Origin: Hyphomicrobiales bacterium | GTDB lineage: Bacteria; Pseudomonadota; Alphaproteobacteria; Rhizobiales; Rhizobiaceae | NCBI GenBank assembly: GCA_900469625.1 | Contig: UBXV01000006.1 | Span: forward strand, 62,001-126,000 | Direction of reading: 5' to 3' | DNA: 64,000 bases | Shown: positions 1 to 10,315 of the stretch, in pieces | Layout: each line of letters starts with the position of its first letter | How positions within the stretch are numbered: the stretch's first letter is position 1 | The notes under the pieces: generated by a model | What the model saw: the letters and a program-made list of their open reading frames with translations, nothing else | The model's database searches: none | What the model was told of the DNA's origin: nothing | Position numbers and translations under genes: made by a program

Positions 1-377
1 GTCACCGCGTGTACAAGAACTACGATCCGCGCGCCAAGATCATGCAGAAGACCACGCATGAAGTGCTCGCAGAACTCGGCCACAAGGACGATCCGCTTCT
101 GGAAGTGGCAATGGAGCTCGAGCGCATCGCGCTCACCGACGAATACTTCATCGAGAAGAAGCTCTACCCGAACATCGACTTCTACTCCGGCATCACGCTG
201 AAGGCGCTGGGCTTCCCCACGACCATGTTCACCGTGCTGTTCGCGCTTGCGCGCACCGTCGGCTGGATCGCCCAGTGGAACGAAATGATCGAAGATCCGG
301 AACAGCGCATCGGCCGCCCGCGCCAGCTCTATGTCGGCGCTCCGCAGCGCGACTACGTGCCGGTTTCGAAGCGCTAA
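1..377 (+). CDS. gltA: Citrate synthase, C-terminal part (partial)
   Basis: This is the 3' end of a citrate synthase gene; the 5' part lies before the window, and the reading frame is open from the first bases. Citrate synthase condenses acetyl-CoA with oxaloacetate at the entry of the TCA cycle. The visible residues begin [14 protein letters not shown], a conserved segment of type II (Gram-negative, hexameric) citrate synthases, and continue through [19 protein letters not shown] and WIAQWNEM to a TAA at 375-377. It is followed at once by a strong hairpin terminator. The call is secure; only about the last 125 residues are present. Confidence 0.96.
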   Translation, partial: HRVYKNYDPRAKIMQKTTHEVLAELGHKDDPLLEVAMELERIALTDEYFIEKKLYPNIDFYSGITLKALGFPTTMFTVLFALARTVGWIAQWNEMIEDPEQRIGRPRQLYVGAPQRDYVPVSKR

Positions 378-394
378 GCCTTCGACGTAACACG

Positions 395-427
395 AAAAAG
401 CCCGGTCAGAAATGACCGGGCTTTTTT
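395..427. terminator. Bidirectional rho-independent terminator between gltA and lpxB
   Basis: A perfect stem AGCCCGGTCA/TGACCGGGCT closes a GAAA tetraloop (409-412). It is flanked by an A-run on the left and a T-run on the right, so it has a U-tract on both strands. It sits between two convergent genes (gltA on plus, lpxB on minus) and can end both transcripts. Confidence 0.93.
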
Positions 428-501
428 CATTCAGACACCGGACCATTGCCTGCCGCATCTGGTAGCGCGGTGACGGCGGCGTCGAAATTGGTTGAACGTC
501 T

Positions 502-1680
502 CTAGCGAGACTTCTTGGCTTGCAAATAGGAGAGGACGATCTCTGCGCCCATTTCACCGGGCGGACGGCGTGTTGCCATGCGTTCCTGTACGAGCGCGTA
601 GCCGTCGAGCATGGATGCGCGCTGGGCGGTCTCGGCAGACAGCCGCTCGACCCAGCGGGTCAAGGCGCCCGGCCGGATGCTCTGGTTGAAGTATTCCGGC
701 ACGATCGGGAAATCGGCGATCAGATTGGGAAGTGCGCCGCTCCAGATGCGGATGCGGCTGTGCAGCAACCGCACGAGCCAGTCGGCATCATAGGTGGAGA
801 CGACGGGCACACCGGCAAGCGCGAGTTCGAGAATGACAGTTCCCGATGCCGCGATCGCAGCATCCGCCTTATCGAACGCCGCCCATTTCTCCGCTGCACC
901 GGTCGAAATCTCTGGCTGGACAGCCCAGTTCGCCGTTATCTCGCGCACCAACTTTTCCTGACGCGGAACGGTGGGCAGCAAGAAACGCACACCGGGATGT
1001 CGCGCTGCAAGCTCCCCGGCCATCTGCCCGAAGATGGGCAGCAATCGCCCGATCTCGCTCGCGCGCGATCCCGGTAGAAGCAGGCAGGTGGCAACCGCGC
1101 CGGCATTGTCCGCATTCGGTCTCTGCCGCCGGCTGGCGCGTACCGCAAGAACATTGGCATCCGAGGCGAGCCGGTGGCCGATATAGGTCGTCGGCGGCCC
1201 CTCGAGCTTGCGCATGGTCTCGGGCTCGAACGGCAACACCGCAAGCACATGATCGACATAGCCGCGCATGCGCGGCGCCCGCTCCGGCTTCCAGGCCCAC
1301 ACGCTGGGGCAGACATAATTGATGACGGGCAGGTCCGGCAGTGCCGCACGCACCCGGCGCGCGACGCGATGGGTGAAGTCAGGACTGTCGATGATCAGCA
1401 GCGCATCGGGGCGGGCAGCGATAATGGCATTTGCGGTCTGGCGAATGCGCATGATGAGCTTGGGCAGCCGTGCAAGCACCTGAGAAAAGCCCATGATCGA
1501 CAGTTCGGAATAATCGAACAGCGACTTCAGGCCCTCGGCCTCCAGCCCGTCGCCACCGACACCGACAAGCGCGAGATCCCCGCCGCATTGGCTACGCAGT
1601 GCCCGCACCAGATCCGCGCCGAGCAGATCGCCCGAAACTTCGCCGGCAATCACCGCCAGCTTGTAGCCTTGTCCGCTCAT
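502..1680 (-). CDS. lpxB: Lipid-A-disaccharide synthase
   Basis: 392-residue glycosyltransferase (GT19) that joins UDP-2,3-diacylglucosamine and lipid X (2,3-diacylglucosamine 1-phosphate) into the tetraacyl disaccharide of lipid A, at the inner face of the inner membrane. The N-terminus KLAVIAGEVSGDLLGADLVR is the typical LpxB start, and the segments PDFTHRVARRV, YVCPSVWAWKPERA and LLPGSRASEI are family hallmarks. Length is normal for the family. The ATG overlaps the lpxI stop as ATGA, so the two are translationally coupled. It is the last gene of the lpxD-fabZ-lpxA-lpxI-lpxB cluster and is followed by the bidirectional terminator. Confidence 0.96.
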   Translation of the reverse strand: MSGQGYKLAVIAGEVSGDLLGADLVRALRSQCGGDLALVGVGGDGLEAEGLKSLFDYSELSIMGFSQVLARLPKLIMRIRQTANAIIAARPDALLIIDSPDFTHRVARRVRAALPDLPVINYVCPSVWAWKPERAPRMRGYVDHVLAVLPFEPETMRKLEGPPTTYIGHRLASDANVLAVRASRRQRPNADNAGAVATCLLLPGSRASEIGRLLPIFGQMAGELAARHPGVRFLLPTVPRQEKLVREITANWAVQPEISTGAAEKWAAFDKADAAIAASGTVILELALAGVPVVSTYDADWLVRLLHSRIRIWSGALPNLIADFPIVPEYFNQSIRPGALTRWVERLSAETAQRASMLDGYALVQERMATRRPPGEMGAEIVLSYLQAKKSR

Positions 1681-2564
1681 GCCTTTTCCCGACGTTCGCC
1701 GCGCTCGACACCGATGACAAACAATCCCGCGCGATTGGCGGCCTCGACCACTTCGGCCCGCTCGAGCACCAGAGCACGGCCGGCTTCGATCGCAATTCCA
1801 GCGAGCCCCGCAGCAAGGGCGCCTGCCACGGTCGACGGCCCAATCGACGGCAGATCCGCCCGCAGGTCCTGCCCGGGCTTGCAGAGCTTGACCAACACGC
1901 CGCGTCGACGCGCAGAGACACGTCCTTCAGCCTTCAGGGCCGCGACGCGTTCCAGCATGGCATCCGTGCCCTCGGCGCCCTCAAGCGCCACCACGCGGCC
2001 GCCAACGGCGATTGCGCCCTGCCCTACATCCAGCTGACCAAGCGCGTTGGCGGCCGCGATACCGGCCTCCACATCACGCCTGTCGTCGTCGGAAGGTGCA
2101 TAAGCGCCAATCGGTCCCGGATCAGCCAGAAGGTTCGGGACAACTTCGTGTACGCCGATCACGTGCGCACCGCTTGCCTCGATGAGTTGCATCGCCATGC
2201 GCAAGACCGCATCGTCGCCGCCGGATACCAGGGTCCTCAAGACAGCCGGTACCCGCGCAAGCGTTTTCAGAGTTGGGCGAATGTCGCGCCACTCGGGCCT
2301 GCGGCGGACCCATCCCGACAGCACGACGCGATCGATGCCTTCATCCTTGAAAGTACGGCTGATGCCGGAGAAATCACCAATTGGGAGAACGGCGTGATCA
2401 AACCCGATCCAATCGCTCTCTTCGGCCTCGCGCGAAAGCGCAATCACGAACGGATCTTCACCACGGGCGCGAACGGCCTCGGCGACATGATGCGGCAGCG
2501 CTCCGCCACCGGCGATGATTGCAAGCCGGCCGGCAGTTGCTGCGCGGCTTGCCGGGGCGGTCAT
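1677..2564 (-). CDS. lpxI: UDP-2,3-diacylglucosamine pyrophosphatase LpxI
   Basis: LpxI (formerly DUF1009) hydrolyses UDP-2,3-diacylglucosamine to lipid X, the step done by the unrelated LpxH in E. coli. The alphaproteobacterial type is recognised by GRLAIIAGGGALPHHVAEA near the start, then VLPIGDFSGI and a C-terminal TVAGALAAGLAGIAIEAG segment. I start it at the ATG at 2564 (MTAPASRAATAG), five bases after the lpxA stop. An in-frame codon 30 triplets further up would extend into lpxA and adds no recognisable sequence. The product is 295 residues, normal for LpxI. The gene lies between lpxA and lpxB, the expected place in rhizobia. Confidence 0.93.
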   Translation of the reverse strand: MTAPASRAATAGRLAIIAGGGALPHHVAEAVRARGEDPFVIALSREAEESDWIGFDHAVLPIGDFSGISRTFKDEGIDRVVLSGWVRRRPEWRDIRPTLKTLARVPAVLRTLVSGGDDAVLRMAMQLIEASGAHVIGVHEVVPNLLADPGPIGAYAPSDDDRRDVEAGIAAANALGQLDVGQGAIAVGGRVVALEGAEGTDAMLERVAALKAEGRVSARRRGVLVKLCKPGQDLRADLPSIGPSTVAGALAAGLAGIAIEAGRALVLERAEVVEAANRAGLFVIGVERGERREKA

Positions 2565-2569
2565 CACGC

Positions 2570-3379
2570 TCAAGCCTTGCCGCGGCTTGGCGAAGACAAG
2601 GCCCTGTCGCTTTCGGCAGCGATGAAATCGAGGATTTCCATGACCGGCGCGCAATCGGCATAATCGGCACGAATGGCGGCAGCGTTGGCGCGAACCGAGG
2701 CCGGCCCTTCGAAGATCTGCTTGTAGGCCCTGCGAACCACGTGGATCGTTGCACGCTCGATGCCTGCACGCGTCATGCCCACGACGTTAAGGCCGCTCAG
2801 GACGCCCGGATTGCCGTTGAGCATGCCGTAGGGAATGACGTCGTAGCTGACCGCGGAGAGACCGCCGATGAACGCCTGCCGACCGATGCGGGTAAACTGG
2901 TGCACGGCGCAGCCGCCACCCAGAATCGCCCGATCCCCGATCGTTACGTGGCCTGCCAGCAGCACGTTGTTCGACATGATAATGTTGTTGCCGAGACGGC
3001 AATCATGGGCAACGTGCGAATAGGCCAGGAACAGATTGTTGTCGCCGACGATCGTCGCGCCACCGTATTCGACGGTGCCGGCATTCATCGTCACGCCTTC
3101 GCGGATCGTGCAGTTTTCGCCGATCTGCAGAATGGCGTCGACGGTGCTGTGATGCACGCTTTGCGAATCTCCGCCGATTACGGCGTTCGGGAAAATCTTG
3201 GAGCCCTTGCCGATCGTCGTGCGCCCATCGACGACAACATGGCTCTTCAGTTCCATATCGTCGCCAAGAACCACTTTCGGCCCGATATAGCAAAACGGGC
3301 CGATCGTTACGTTCTCGCCAATGACCGCTCCGTCTTCGATGATCGAGGACGGATGGATCTTCGCTGTTGCTGCAATCAT
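2570..3379 (-). CDS. lpxA: Acyl-ACP--UDP-N-acetylglucosamine O-acyltransferase
   Basis: LpxA makes the first lipid A intermediate by moving a 3-hydroxyacyl chain from ACP to the 3-OH of UDP-GlcNAc. The protein is a left-handed beta-helix of hexapeptide repeats ([20 protein letters not shown], then many more) with the catalytic-His stretch [14 protein letters not shown] and the C-terminal helical part. The ATG at 3379 ([12 protein letters not shown]) is preferred. A TTG at 3385 would overlap the fabZ stop as TTGA and add only two residues; both share the same GGAA upstream, so the start is uncertain by six bases. Length (269-271) is normal. Confidence 0.95.
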   Translation of the reverse strand: MIAATAKIHPSSIIEDGAVIGENVTIGPFCYIGPKVVLGDDMELKSHVVVDGRTTIGKGSKIFPNAVIGGDSQSVHHSTVDAILQIGENCTIREGVTMNAGTVEYGGATIVGDNNLFLAYSHVAHDCRLGNNIIMSNNVLLAGHVTIGDRAILGGGCAVHQFTRIGRQAFIGGLSAVSYDVIPYGMLNGNPGVLSGLNVVGMTRAGIERATIHVVRRAYKQIFEGPASVRANAAAIRADYADCAPVMEILDFIAAESDRALSSPSRGKA

Positions 3380-3381
3380 GT

Positions 3382-3846
3382 TCAAGCGTCTTCCGTGCTG
3401 ACAATCATCGCGCCGATATCAGCTTCGGCGACAAGTTGCCCGTCAACTTTTGCGTCGCAGTGAAACTTCCAGATATTGCCGCGCTGCTTCTGCTTCACGA
3501 CATGGAATTCGACGCGATCGCCCGGAACCACCGGCTTGCGGAAGCGGGCATTGTCGATCGTCATGAAGTAGACGAGGTTCGTACCGGAAGCGGTCTTGCG
3601 CGCGCAGATGGCGCCCGCGGTCTGAGCCATGCCCTCGATCAGAAGCACGCCAGGCATGATCGGCTTTTCCGGAAAATGGCCGGTGAAGTGCGGCTCATTT
3701 GCCGAAACGTTCTTGATGCCGATCGCTGAATTGTCGCCGTCGATCTCGATGATCCGGTCGACGAGCAGGAAGGGATAGCGATGCGGAAGGAGCTTCAGGA
3801 TCTCCTGAATATCCGCCGTACCCAGAACCGTTGCCGCCTCACTCAT
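3382..3846 (-). CDS. fabZ: 3-hydroxyacyl-ACP dehydratase FabZ
   Basis: 154-residue hot-dog-fold dehydratase of type II fatty acid synthesis, removing water from 3-hydroxyacyl-ACP. The family signature [14 protein letters not shown], with the catalytic His, and [19 protein letters not shown], with the second active-site region, are both intact. It starts with MSEAATVLG at 3846, inside the last codons of lpxD (8-base overlap), as usual for the lpxD-fabZ-lpxA order. The clustering links the 3-hydroxyacyl-ACP pool used for lipid A with its consumption by fatty acid elongation. Confidence 0.96.
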   Translation of the reverse strand: MSEAATVLGTADIQEILKLLPHRYPFLLVDRIIEIDGDNSAIGIKNVSANEPHFTGHFPEKPIMPGVLLIEGMAQTAGAICARKTASGTNLVYFMTIDNARFRKPVVPGDRVEFHVVKQKQRGNIWKFHCDAKVDGQLVAEADIGAMIVSTEDA

Positions 3847-4903
3847 TCGTGCCACCCTTCTTTTTCTGTCTGTCACTTGCGCGCAAGGCCATTTCGGCCA
3901 CATCGCGCAGGAAATCGCGCATGGGGCGCGCAGGAATACCACCGTAGCGTTCGCCCGCAGGCACATCGCTTGCTACGCCGCTCATCGCGGCAATCTGTAC
4001 GCCATCGCCAACGGTGATGTGACCATTGACCCCACTGCCGCCGCCGATCATCACGCCATCACCAATCCTGGTGCTGCCGGCGACGCCGACCTGGCTGACG
4101 ATGCCACAGTAGCGGCCGATGCGGACGTTGTGCCCGATCTGGACGAGATTGTCGATTTTCGTACCTTCACCGATGACAGTGTCGTCCATCGTGCCGCGAT
4201 CGATCGTCGTATTCGCGCCAATCTCGACATGATCCTGGATGATGACGCGTCCGACCTGGACGATCTTGATCATTCCACCCTTGGGGCCCGGAGCGTAGCC
4301 AAACCCGTCCTGGCCGATCCTGGCGCCCGGATGAATGATGACGTTGTTGCCGACGAGCGCGCAGAGCACGCTTGCACCCGCTGCAATCGTGCAGTCGCGA
4401 CCGATGCGAACGCCCGGGCCGATCACGGCGCCTGCAGCGATCCTCGTGCCGCCACCGATCTCCGCGCCCGCGCCGACCACGGCCATAGGCTCGACTTCCA
4501 CGCCCTCTTCAAGGCGCGCAGTCGGGTCGATGAAGGCTGCAGGCGAGATCCCATCGAGGCTGGTGTTGCGCGCCGGGCGCATTGCCACCTCGTGCAGCAG
4601 CGTGCCCGCCAGCGCAAAAGCCGTGTGCGGGCGCGACGTCAGGAGAACGGGAATGTGAGCCGGGACGAGCGAAGCAATGGTCTTGTCGCAGATGATCGCG
4701 GAGGCCTGGCAGGTATCCAACTCGGCGCGGTACTTGCGCGAGAGCATGTAGCAGACGTCGCCGGCCTTGGCCCGGTTGACGGGAGCGACAGCATGAATAG
4801 CGCGGTCTGCGACCGCGCCATCCGTCAGCTCCGCCCCAATCTGATTGGCCAGGTCACCCAGGCGAATCCCGTGATGGGGCGGAAAAAACCAGTTCTGTTC
4901 CAT
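3839..4903 (-). CDS. lpxD: UDP-3-O-acylglucosamine N-acyltransferase
   Basis: LpxD adds the second 3-hydroxyacyl chain (N-linked) to UDP-3-O-acyl-glucosamine. An N-terminal uridine-binding domain (about residues 1-110) is followed by a hexapeptide-repeat beta-helix (from about 115: [20 protein letters not shown] onward) with the catalytic-His region [18 protein letters not shown] and a C-terminal helix. I use the ATG at 4903 ([12 protein letters not shown]); a GTG two codons upstream is also possible. It follows bamA by 48 bases, which fits the common bamA-lpxD operon. Confidence 0.95.
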   Translation of the reverse strand: MEQNWFFPPHHGIRLGDLANQIGAELTDGAVADRAIHAVAPVNRAKAGDVCYMLSRKYRAELDTCQASAIICDKTIASLVPAHIPVLLTSRPHTAFALAGTLLHEVAMRPARNTSLDGISPAAFIDPTARLEEGVEVEPMAVVGAGAEIGGGTRIAAGAVIGPGVRIGRDCTIAAGASVLCALVGNNVIIHPGARIGQDGFGYAPGPKGGMIKIVQVGRVIIQDHVEIGANTTIDRGTMDDTVIGEGTKIDNLVQIGHNVRIGRYCGIVSQVGVAGSTRIGDGVMIGGGSGVNGHITVGDGVQIAAMSGVASDVPAGERYGGIPARPMRDFLRDVAEMALRASDRQKKKGGTNE

Positions 4904-4951
4904 GGACACTCCAGAACAATCAACTTTCGGCAGTTCTGGACTGCTTCTTTA

Positions 4952-7285
4952 TCAGAACGACGAGGAAATGCCGAACTTCAGGTTCTGCACCTTGTCGAAA
5001 TCTTCCTTGGCGACCGGCCACGCGTAGTCAACACGCAGAGGACCGAACGGCGAAGCCCAGATCAGGCCGAGACCGACAGACGCACGCAGCGAAGCGTCGT
5101 TGCCTTGCACAGTTTCACCCGGCCCAGTCACCGCCACCTTATTGCTGTAGAGAGTGCCGGCGTCGGCGAAGACCGCACCGCGGAAGCCGCTGTCACGCGG
5201 GATGCCCGGAAGCGGGAACGTCGCCTCGGCCGAAGCCGTAAAATACGTCGTTCCGCCGAGAGCATCGCCATTGTTGACGCGCGGGCCGATGCCATTGCGT
5301 TCGAAGCCGCGAATGTCGCTGCTGCCCAGCTGGAACTGGTCGAAAACCTGGAGGTCGCTGCCGGTTTCGAAGATATGACCGGCGCCACCGCTCAGCGAGG
5401 TAATGATGTCCGCTTCATCGTTGACCGTGTAGTACCACTTGGCCTTACCGGTCATCTTGTAGAAATCGGAATCCCCGCCGAGACCGGCAAATTCGTGCGT
5501 GAACGTCGCGAGAATGCCGTCATGCGGCAGCTGGGCGTCATCGAGCGTGTTGTAGGTGATCGACTGCGACACCGACGAACGCACCCAGTTACCGCCATCG
5601 ATGGCACGATCATAGGGCGAAGACAGCTCAGCCTTGTCACCGCTATAGTCGAACTGCGTGAAGTTGTAGCGCAGCGTCGTCGACAGGTTCTCAGTGATCG
5701 GCGCGGCTACGCGCAGGCTGAAGCCCTGGTCTTCATAGCTGTAGTTGTCATCGTCGAAGTCGTTTTCGTTCTTGAAGACGTCGAAGCCTGCGGCCAGACG
5801 ATAACCAAGGAAGTACGGCTCCGTGAACGAGACGTTGTAGGTCCGGCTTTCGTCGCCACGACCTGCCGCGACACGAATGTACTGGCCACGACCGAGGAAG
5901 TTCTTTTCTTCGATCGACGCTTCGACGAGGAACCCGCCGCCGCTGCCGGCCGAGTAACCGGCGCCGATACCGAACGAGCCGGTCGACTGGTCCTGCACGT
6001 CGACGATAACGACGACGCGGTCGGCCGCACTACCCGGAGCCGTCGAGATGTTGACGGCCGAGAAGTAGCCGAGGGCCTCGAGGCGGCGCTTGGCGCGAGC
6101 AACCATTTCCTGGTTGAAGGCATCGCCTTCGCCCATGTCGAACTCGCGACGGATGACGTAGTCACGGGTGCGGGTGTTGCCGCGAATTTCGATACGCTCG
6201 ACATAGGCGCGCTCGCCCTGGTCGACGAGGTAGTCGACGGCGATCGTATGATTGCCGAGGTCGCGGTTGCCACGGGGCGTAACGCGAGCAAACGGGTAGC
6301 CAGCCGAAGCGACGCGCTTCGAAATCTCGCTCATCGTTTCCTGAATGTCCTTGGCCTTGTAGACCGAGCCTTCACGGCTGAGAACGACGCCCTTCAGCGC
6401 TTCGGCATCCACGCCCTCGACGGTCGATTCGACGGTCACCGCGCCGAAGTCGTAGCGCGGACCTTCTTCGACGGTGATGGTCACCGTGTACTCGTTGGTC
6501 GCTTCGTTGAGTGTCGATTCGGAGGACACGACCTGGAAGTCGGCGTAACCGCGGTTGTAGTAGAACTGACGCAGCAGCTCTTCATCGGCGCGCAGCTTGT
6601 CCGGATTGTAGACGTCCTTGCGGGTCAGGAACGAGAAGATACCCGATTCCTTGGTCGCGATGACCGACTGCAGACGACCGTCGCTGTAGGCTTCGTTGCC
6701 GACAAAGTTGATCTGCGAAATCTTGGTGCGCTCACCTTCGGCGATGACGAAGGCGAGGTTCACGCGGCCTTCCGCGATCGGCACGACCTGCGTGGTCACG
6801 GTGATGTCGCTACGACCGATCGCCGCATAGGCGTCGCGGATCGACTGAATATCGGTCTCGACCGTTGCTTCGCTGTAAGGGCCGAGCGGCTGCGAGCGAA
6901 CGATGCCCTGCAGCTTGTCGTCCTTGATCTTGCGGTTGCCGTTGAAAACGACCTGATTGATCAGCTGATTCTCGTTGACGGTAACGACGAGCGTGCCGCC
7001 GGCAACATTGATGCTGACATCAGAGAAATAGCCGGTTGCGTACAGACGCTTCACCGAAGCGTCGATGTCGGCGTTGCTGAAGCTCTTACCCGGAACAATC
7101 GTGATGTTCGCACGGACCGTTTCGGCGCTGACGCGCGTGGCACCGCGAACTTCAACACGACTGATGGTGGCGGCCTCTGCGACGGAAGCGCCTGCGAGCA
7201 ATCCAACACCAGCGCCGGAAACCACAATGCTCGTGGACAGCGCAAACGCAGACACCGCGTTCAAAAACCTTGAACCAGCTTTCAT
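4952..7285 (-). CDS. bamA: Outer membrane protein assembly factor BamA
   Basis: 777-residue Omp85 protein, the core of the BAM complex that folds beta-barrel proteins into the outer membrane. A signal peptide (MKAGSRFLNAVSAFALSTS with a cleavage region around VAEAA) is followed by five POTRA domains (about residues 35-430) and a 16-strand barrel containing GSSDIRGFERNGIGPR, the VRGF-like loop motif of the family. It ends in phenylalanine, as barrel proteins do. ATG at 7285 is chosen over a TTG two codons upstream. It lies downstream of rseP and upstream of lpxD. Confidence 0.96.
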   Translation of the reverse strand: MKAGSRFLNAVSAFALSTSIVVSGAGVGLLAGASVAEAATISRVEVRGATRVSAETVRANITIVPGKSFSNADIDASVKRLYATGYFSDVSINVAGGTLVVTVNENQLINQVVFNGNRKIKDDKLQGIVRSQPLGPYSEATVETDIQSIRDAYAAIGRSDITVTTQVVPIAEGRVNLAFVIAEGERTKISQINFVGNEAYSDGRLQSVIATKESGIFSFLTRKDVYNPDKLRADEELLRQFYYNRGYADFQVVSSESTLNEATNEYTVTITVEEGPRYDFGAVTVESTVEGVDAEALKGVVLSREGSVYKAKDIQETMSEISKRVASAGYPFARVTPRGNRDLGNHTIAVDYLVDQGERAYVERIEIRGNTRTRDYVIRREFDMGEGDAFNQEMVARAKRRLEALGYFSAVNISTAPGSAADRVVVIVDVQDQSTGSFGIGAGYSAGSGGGFLVEASIEEKNFLGRGQYIRVAAGRGDESRTYNVSFTEPYFLGYRLAAGFDVFKNENDFDDDNYSYEDQGFSLRVAAPITENLSTTLRYNFTQFDYSGDKAELSSPYDRAIDGGNWVRSSVSQSITYNTLDDAQLPHDGILATFTHEFAGLGGDSDFYKMTGKAKWYYTVNDEADIITSLSGGAGHIFETGSDLQVFDQFQLGSSDIRGFERNGIGPRVNNGDALGGTTYFTASAEATFPLPGIPRDSGFRGAVFADAGTLYSNKVAVTGPGETVQGNDASLRASVGLGLIWASPFGPLRVDYAWPVAKEDFDKVQNLKFGISSSF

Positions 7286-7535
7286 GTTCAAATCTTACCT
7301 TTTCCCAACGTCGCGCGGCAATTTCGTGCCGACTCCGGTCACGGTTGCCGTTTTACCCGCTTTTCCCATACAAGCAAGTCAGCTCGTTAATTTCTGTTTA
7401 CTTCAATTCGAACCGTGGCTTAACGGCCACTACAGATTCGAGTTATCGTAAACAAATCCTTGCCGAACAAGCCATTGAAATCCAATCGTTCACAGTATCA
7501 GTCGTCGTTCCCCACAAACGCCCCGCGGCCGAACG

Positions 7536-8669
7536 CTAGCCGAAGAACATCGAAATGTCGTTCCATGTCGCAAAAACCATCAGCATCAGCACCATGGCGA
7601 AACCGATCCGGTATGCGATATCCTGCGCAGCCGGACCAACCGGCTTTCCGCGCAAGGCCTCAACCGCATAGAACATCAGGTGGCCGCCATCAAGCACCGG
7701 AACGGGCATGAGGTTAAGCAATCCTATGGAAACTGACAGGACCGCCGCCAGTTGAAGCACGGCGGCCACACCAAGCGTCGCCATCTGACCCGACGCCTGT
7801 GCGACACGGATGGGGCCGCCAAGCTGATCGGCCTTCATCCGGCCGGTCACGAGGTTGGCCAGATAATCGAAAGTCCCGGTGACGATGTGCCAGCTTTGCA
7901 CGGCACCCTGCCCGATGGCCTCGATCGGGCCGTAGGTCACCACGCGGAAATTGCCGGCGTCCTGATCGGTGACGATACCGATGATCCCGATTTCCATCTT
8001 GTTGCCGAATTGGTCGGCAATCTCGGTCCGCTCGGGCACCATGGGCAGGTCGAGGAACGCCCCGTCGCGCTCGATCCGAATCTCGATTTCGAGCTCCGGA
8101 CGCACGCTGACATAGCGGCGGACATCGTCGAACGTCGTGACCGGGTTCCCGTCGATCGCAACCAGCCGGTCGCGCGGAAGAATGCCTGCCTTCGCGGCGG
8201 CGCTGTTTTCCTTGACCTGCGCCACGACCGGATCGGCGACCGAGCGTCCGTAAACGGCAAAGAGGACAGCGAAAATGGCAATGGCAAGAATGAAGTTGGC
8301 AATCGGGCCCGCCGCAACCGTCGCTGCGCGCTTCCAGAGCTTGGCGCCCAGGAACGTGTGGGAGCGGTCTTCGGGAGAGATGGCCTCCAGACGCTTGTAG
8401 TCCGGCGTACTGGCGGCATCCTCGTCGCCGTAGAACTTCACGTAGCCGCCGAGCGGTATCGCGCAGAACTTCCACCGCGTGCCGTGCTTGTCGGTCCATC
8501 CGATCAATTCCGGTCCGAAACCGACAGCGAAAGCCAGGATGCGAATGCCAGACCAGCGCCCGACGAGATAGTGTCCCATCTCGTGCACGAAAACCAGGAG
8601 GGTCAGCACCAGAAGGAAGGGAACGATGTAGCCGGTGACGAATTGCAGGGCATCAAGCAGATATGTCAT
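7536..8669 (-). CDS. rseP: RIP-type zinc metalloprotease (site-2 protease)
   Basis: 377-residue membrane-embedded protease (MmpA/RseP family, M50B) that cleaves transmembrane anti-sigma factors and leftover signal peptides. The first membrane segment carries the zinc motif HEMGH (VFVHEMGHYLVGRWSG). A PDZ domain lies in the middle (about residues 125-210, with RLVAIDGNPVTTFDDV). The C-terminal membrane part contains NLMPVPVLDGGHLM, which supplies the third zinc ligand. The gene sits between cdsA and bamA, the usual place in alphaproteobacteria. The 250 bases between it and bamA hold no gene; I see nothing definite there. Confidence 0.95.
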   Translation of the reverse strand: MTYLLDALQFVTGYIVPFLLVLTLLVFVHEMGHYLVGRWSGIRILAFAVGFGPELIGWTDKHGTRWKFCAIPLGGYVKFYGDEDAASTPDYKRLEAISPEDRSHTFLGAKLWKRAATVAAGPIANFILAIAIFAVLFAVYGRSVADPVVAQVKENSAAAKAGILPRDRLVAIDGNPVTTFDDVRRYVSVRPELEIEIRIERDGAFLDLPMVPERTEIADQFGNKMEIGIIGIVTDQDAGNFRVVTYGPIEAIGQGAVQSWHIVTGTFDYLANLVTGRMKADQLGGPIRVAQASGQMATLGVAAVLQLAAVLSVSIGLLNLMPVPVLDGGHLMFYAVEALRGKPVGPAAQDIAYRIGFAMVLMLMVFATWNDISMFFG

Positions 8670-8698
8670 GAACTTTCCTTAAGGGCCTGCCGTCGGCA

Positions 8699-9532
8699 TC
8701 ATAGGCCGAGCAAGACCGAGCCGAAGGCGAACTGGCGCCCCTCGCTGACGACATATTGTATCAGGACCAGCACCAGCGTGGCGATACAGGCAAACACCAA
8801 TCCATCGACGCGGTCCATGACACCGCCATGACCAGGAATGAGATGGCTCGAATCCTTGACGCCGAAGCGGCGTTTTATGAAGGATTCGAACAGGTCTCCG
8901 ACCTGGCTCGCGACCGACAGAATGAGCGCCACCGCCGGCACACGCAGATCCTGCAGCGGAAAAAAGGCCATATAGACAGCAGTACCGGCCAAAACACCGG
9001 ATATCGCCCCGCCGATGGCGCCAGACCAGGTCTTGCCGGGCGATATCCTCGGCGCAAGCTTGGGTCCACCGATAGCACGGCCGACGAAATAGGCGAGAAT
9101 ATCCGTTCCCCAGACGACGGCGAAGACGAACAGGGTCGCGATCAGACCGGGGTGATCGACCCCGCGCAGGGCCGCAAGGGAAATGCCGGTCAAGCCCGCG
9201 TAAACGATGCCGCCCGGCAACCACCAGCTGCCTTTCTTGAGCGACACCCAAAGCACTGCGCCGACGACGGCTGCGAACAGGGCCGGCAGGCTGTAGCCGA
9301 TGTTTCCGAAAAGAATGAGGGCCGCGATGATGGCCTGCGACAGCCAGCCAAAGGCGTTGCCCTGAAAATCCCGCTCCGCAAGACCGGTGATCGTCGACCA
9401 TTCATAATAGACGAGCAAGGCGATCAGGACCGAGAGCAGTTGGAATGCCAAGCCACCGAACCAGGTCGCAGCAAGGGCGACCGCCGCGAGCACCACTCCC
9501 GAAGCGATGCGAAGCTTGAGTTCTGTCTGCAT
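8699..9532 (-). CDS. cdsA: Phosphatidate cytidylyltransferase (CDP-diglyceride synthase)
   Basis: 277-residue multispanning membrane enzyme that makes CDP-diacylglycerol from phosphatidate and CTP, the branch point to all phospholipids. Several hydrophobic segments are followed by the PROSITE-type signature near the C-terminus: SFIKRRFGVKDSSHLIPGHG, then GVMDRVDG. Its ATG overlaps the uppS stop by one base (TAATG), showing translational coupling. About 30 bases separate it from rseP downstream. Confidence 0.95.
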   Translation of the reverse strand: MQTELKLRIASGVVLAAVALAATWFGGLAFQLLSVLIALLVYYEWSTITGLAERDFQGNAFGWLSQAIIAALILFGNIGYSLPALFAAVVGAVLWVSLKKGSWWLPGGIVYAGLTGISLAALRGVDHPGLIATLFVFAVVWGTDILAYFVGRAIGGPKLAPRISPGKTWSGAIGGAISGVLAGTAVYMAFFPLQDLRVPAVALILSVASQVGDLFESFIKRRFGVKDSSHLIPGHGGVMDRVDGLVFACIATLVLVLIQYVVSEGRQFAFGSVLLGL

Positions 9533-10275
9533 TAGGAACCAACCGCTAACGTCGGCTGCGCCAGCCCGCCGAAGCGACGCTCGCGGCAGGCGAATTTCTC
9601 GAGCGCAGACAGAAATGTCTCACGCGTGAAGTCCGGCCAAAGCTCCGGCACGAACAGAAGCTCCGAATAGGCGCCCTGCCACAGAAGGAAATTTGAAAGC
9701 CTCTCTTCACCGCTGGTGCGGAGAATGAGATCCGGATCGGGAATGCCGGCCGTATCGAGCGTGCTTGCAATGCGCTCCGGCGTAATGTCTTCGGGCTGCA
9801 GCCGGCCTTCGGCAACCTCGGTTGCCAGCCGGCGCATGGCGCGCGTCAGCTCGTCGCGCGCACCATAGTTGAACGCGATCACCAGCGTGATGCCGGTATT
9901 CGCGCTCGTCGTCTCCTCGGCCTCGATCAGGAGCGGCAAGATGTCGCCGCGCAGATTCGATCGTTCCCCGATGATGCGGATGCGAACGTTCTCACGGTGC
10001 AGATCGGCAAGATCCCGGCGAATGAAGGCCTTGAGCAGGCCCATCAGATCGGTCACCTCGGCCTGCGGCCTGTTCCAGTTTTCGGACGAGAAGGCGAAGA
10101 GCGTGAGATAGCGTATCCCTGCCTCGGCCGCCGTCTTTACCGCGTCGCGAACCGCTTCAACACCCTTGCGGTGTCCCATCGTGCGCGGCAGACCGCGCGC
10201 ATTCGCCCAGCGCCCGTTGCCATCCATGATGATGGCAACGTGTTCCGGAACGGTGATCGGGATGAGATTTTGCAT
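9532..10275 (-). CDS. uppS: Isoprenyl transferase (undecaprenyl diphosphate synthase)
   Basis: 247-residue cis-prenyltransferase that extends farnesyl diphosphate with IPP to make the C55 lipid carrier for peptidoglycan and O-antigen. The catalytic motif [10 protein letters not shown] is at the N-terminus. [13 protein letters not shown] in the middle and [15 protein letters not shown] towards the C-terminus complete the family fingerprint. Length is normal. It lies between frr (41 bases upstream) and cdsA (one-base overlap). Confidence 0.96.
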   Translation of the reverse strand: MQNLIPITVPEHVAIIMDGNGRWANARGLPRTMGHRKGVEAVRDAVKTAAEAGIRYLTLFAFSSENWNRPQAEVTDLMGLLKAFIRRDLADLHRENVRIRIIGERSNLRGDILPLLIEAEETTSANTGITLVIAFNYGARDELTRAMRRLATEVAEGRLQPEDITPERIASTLDTAGIPDPDLILRTSGEERLSNFLLWQGAYSELLFVPELWPDFTRETFLSALEKFACRERRFGGLAQPTLAVGS

Positions 10276-10315
10276 AAGGCGTCCGCGAAAGGAGACTCAA
10301 AAGATCAGGAGCAGA

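Noticed and set aside
4019-7273. A 1084-codon open frame on the plus strand opposite lpxD and bamA
   Set aside because: It is antisense to two certain genes, has an Asp/Arg/Val-rich composition expected from GC-rich complementary codons, and shows no domain.
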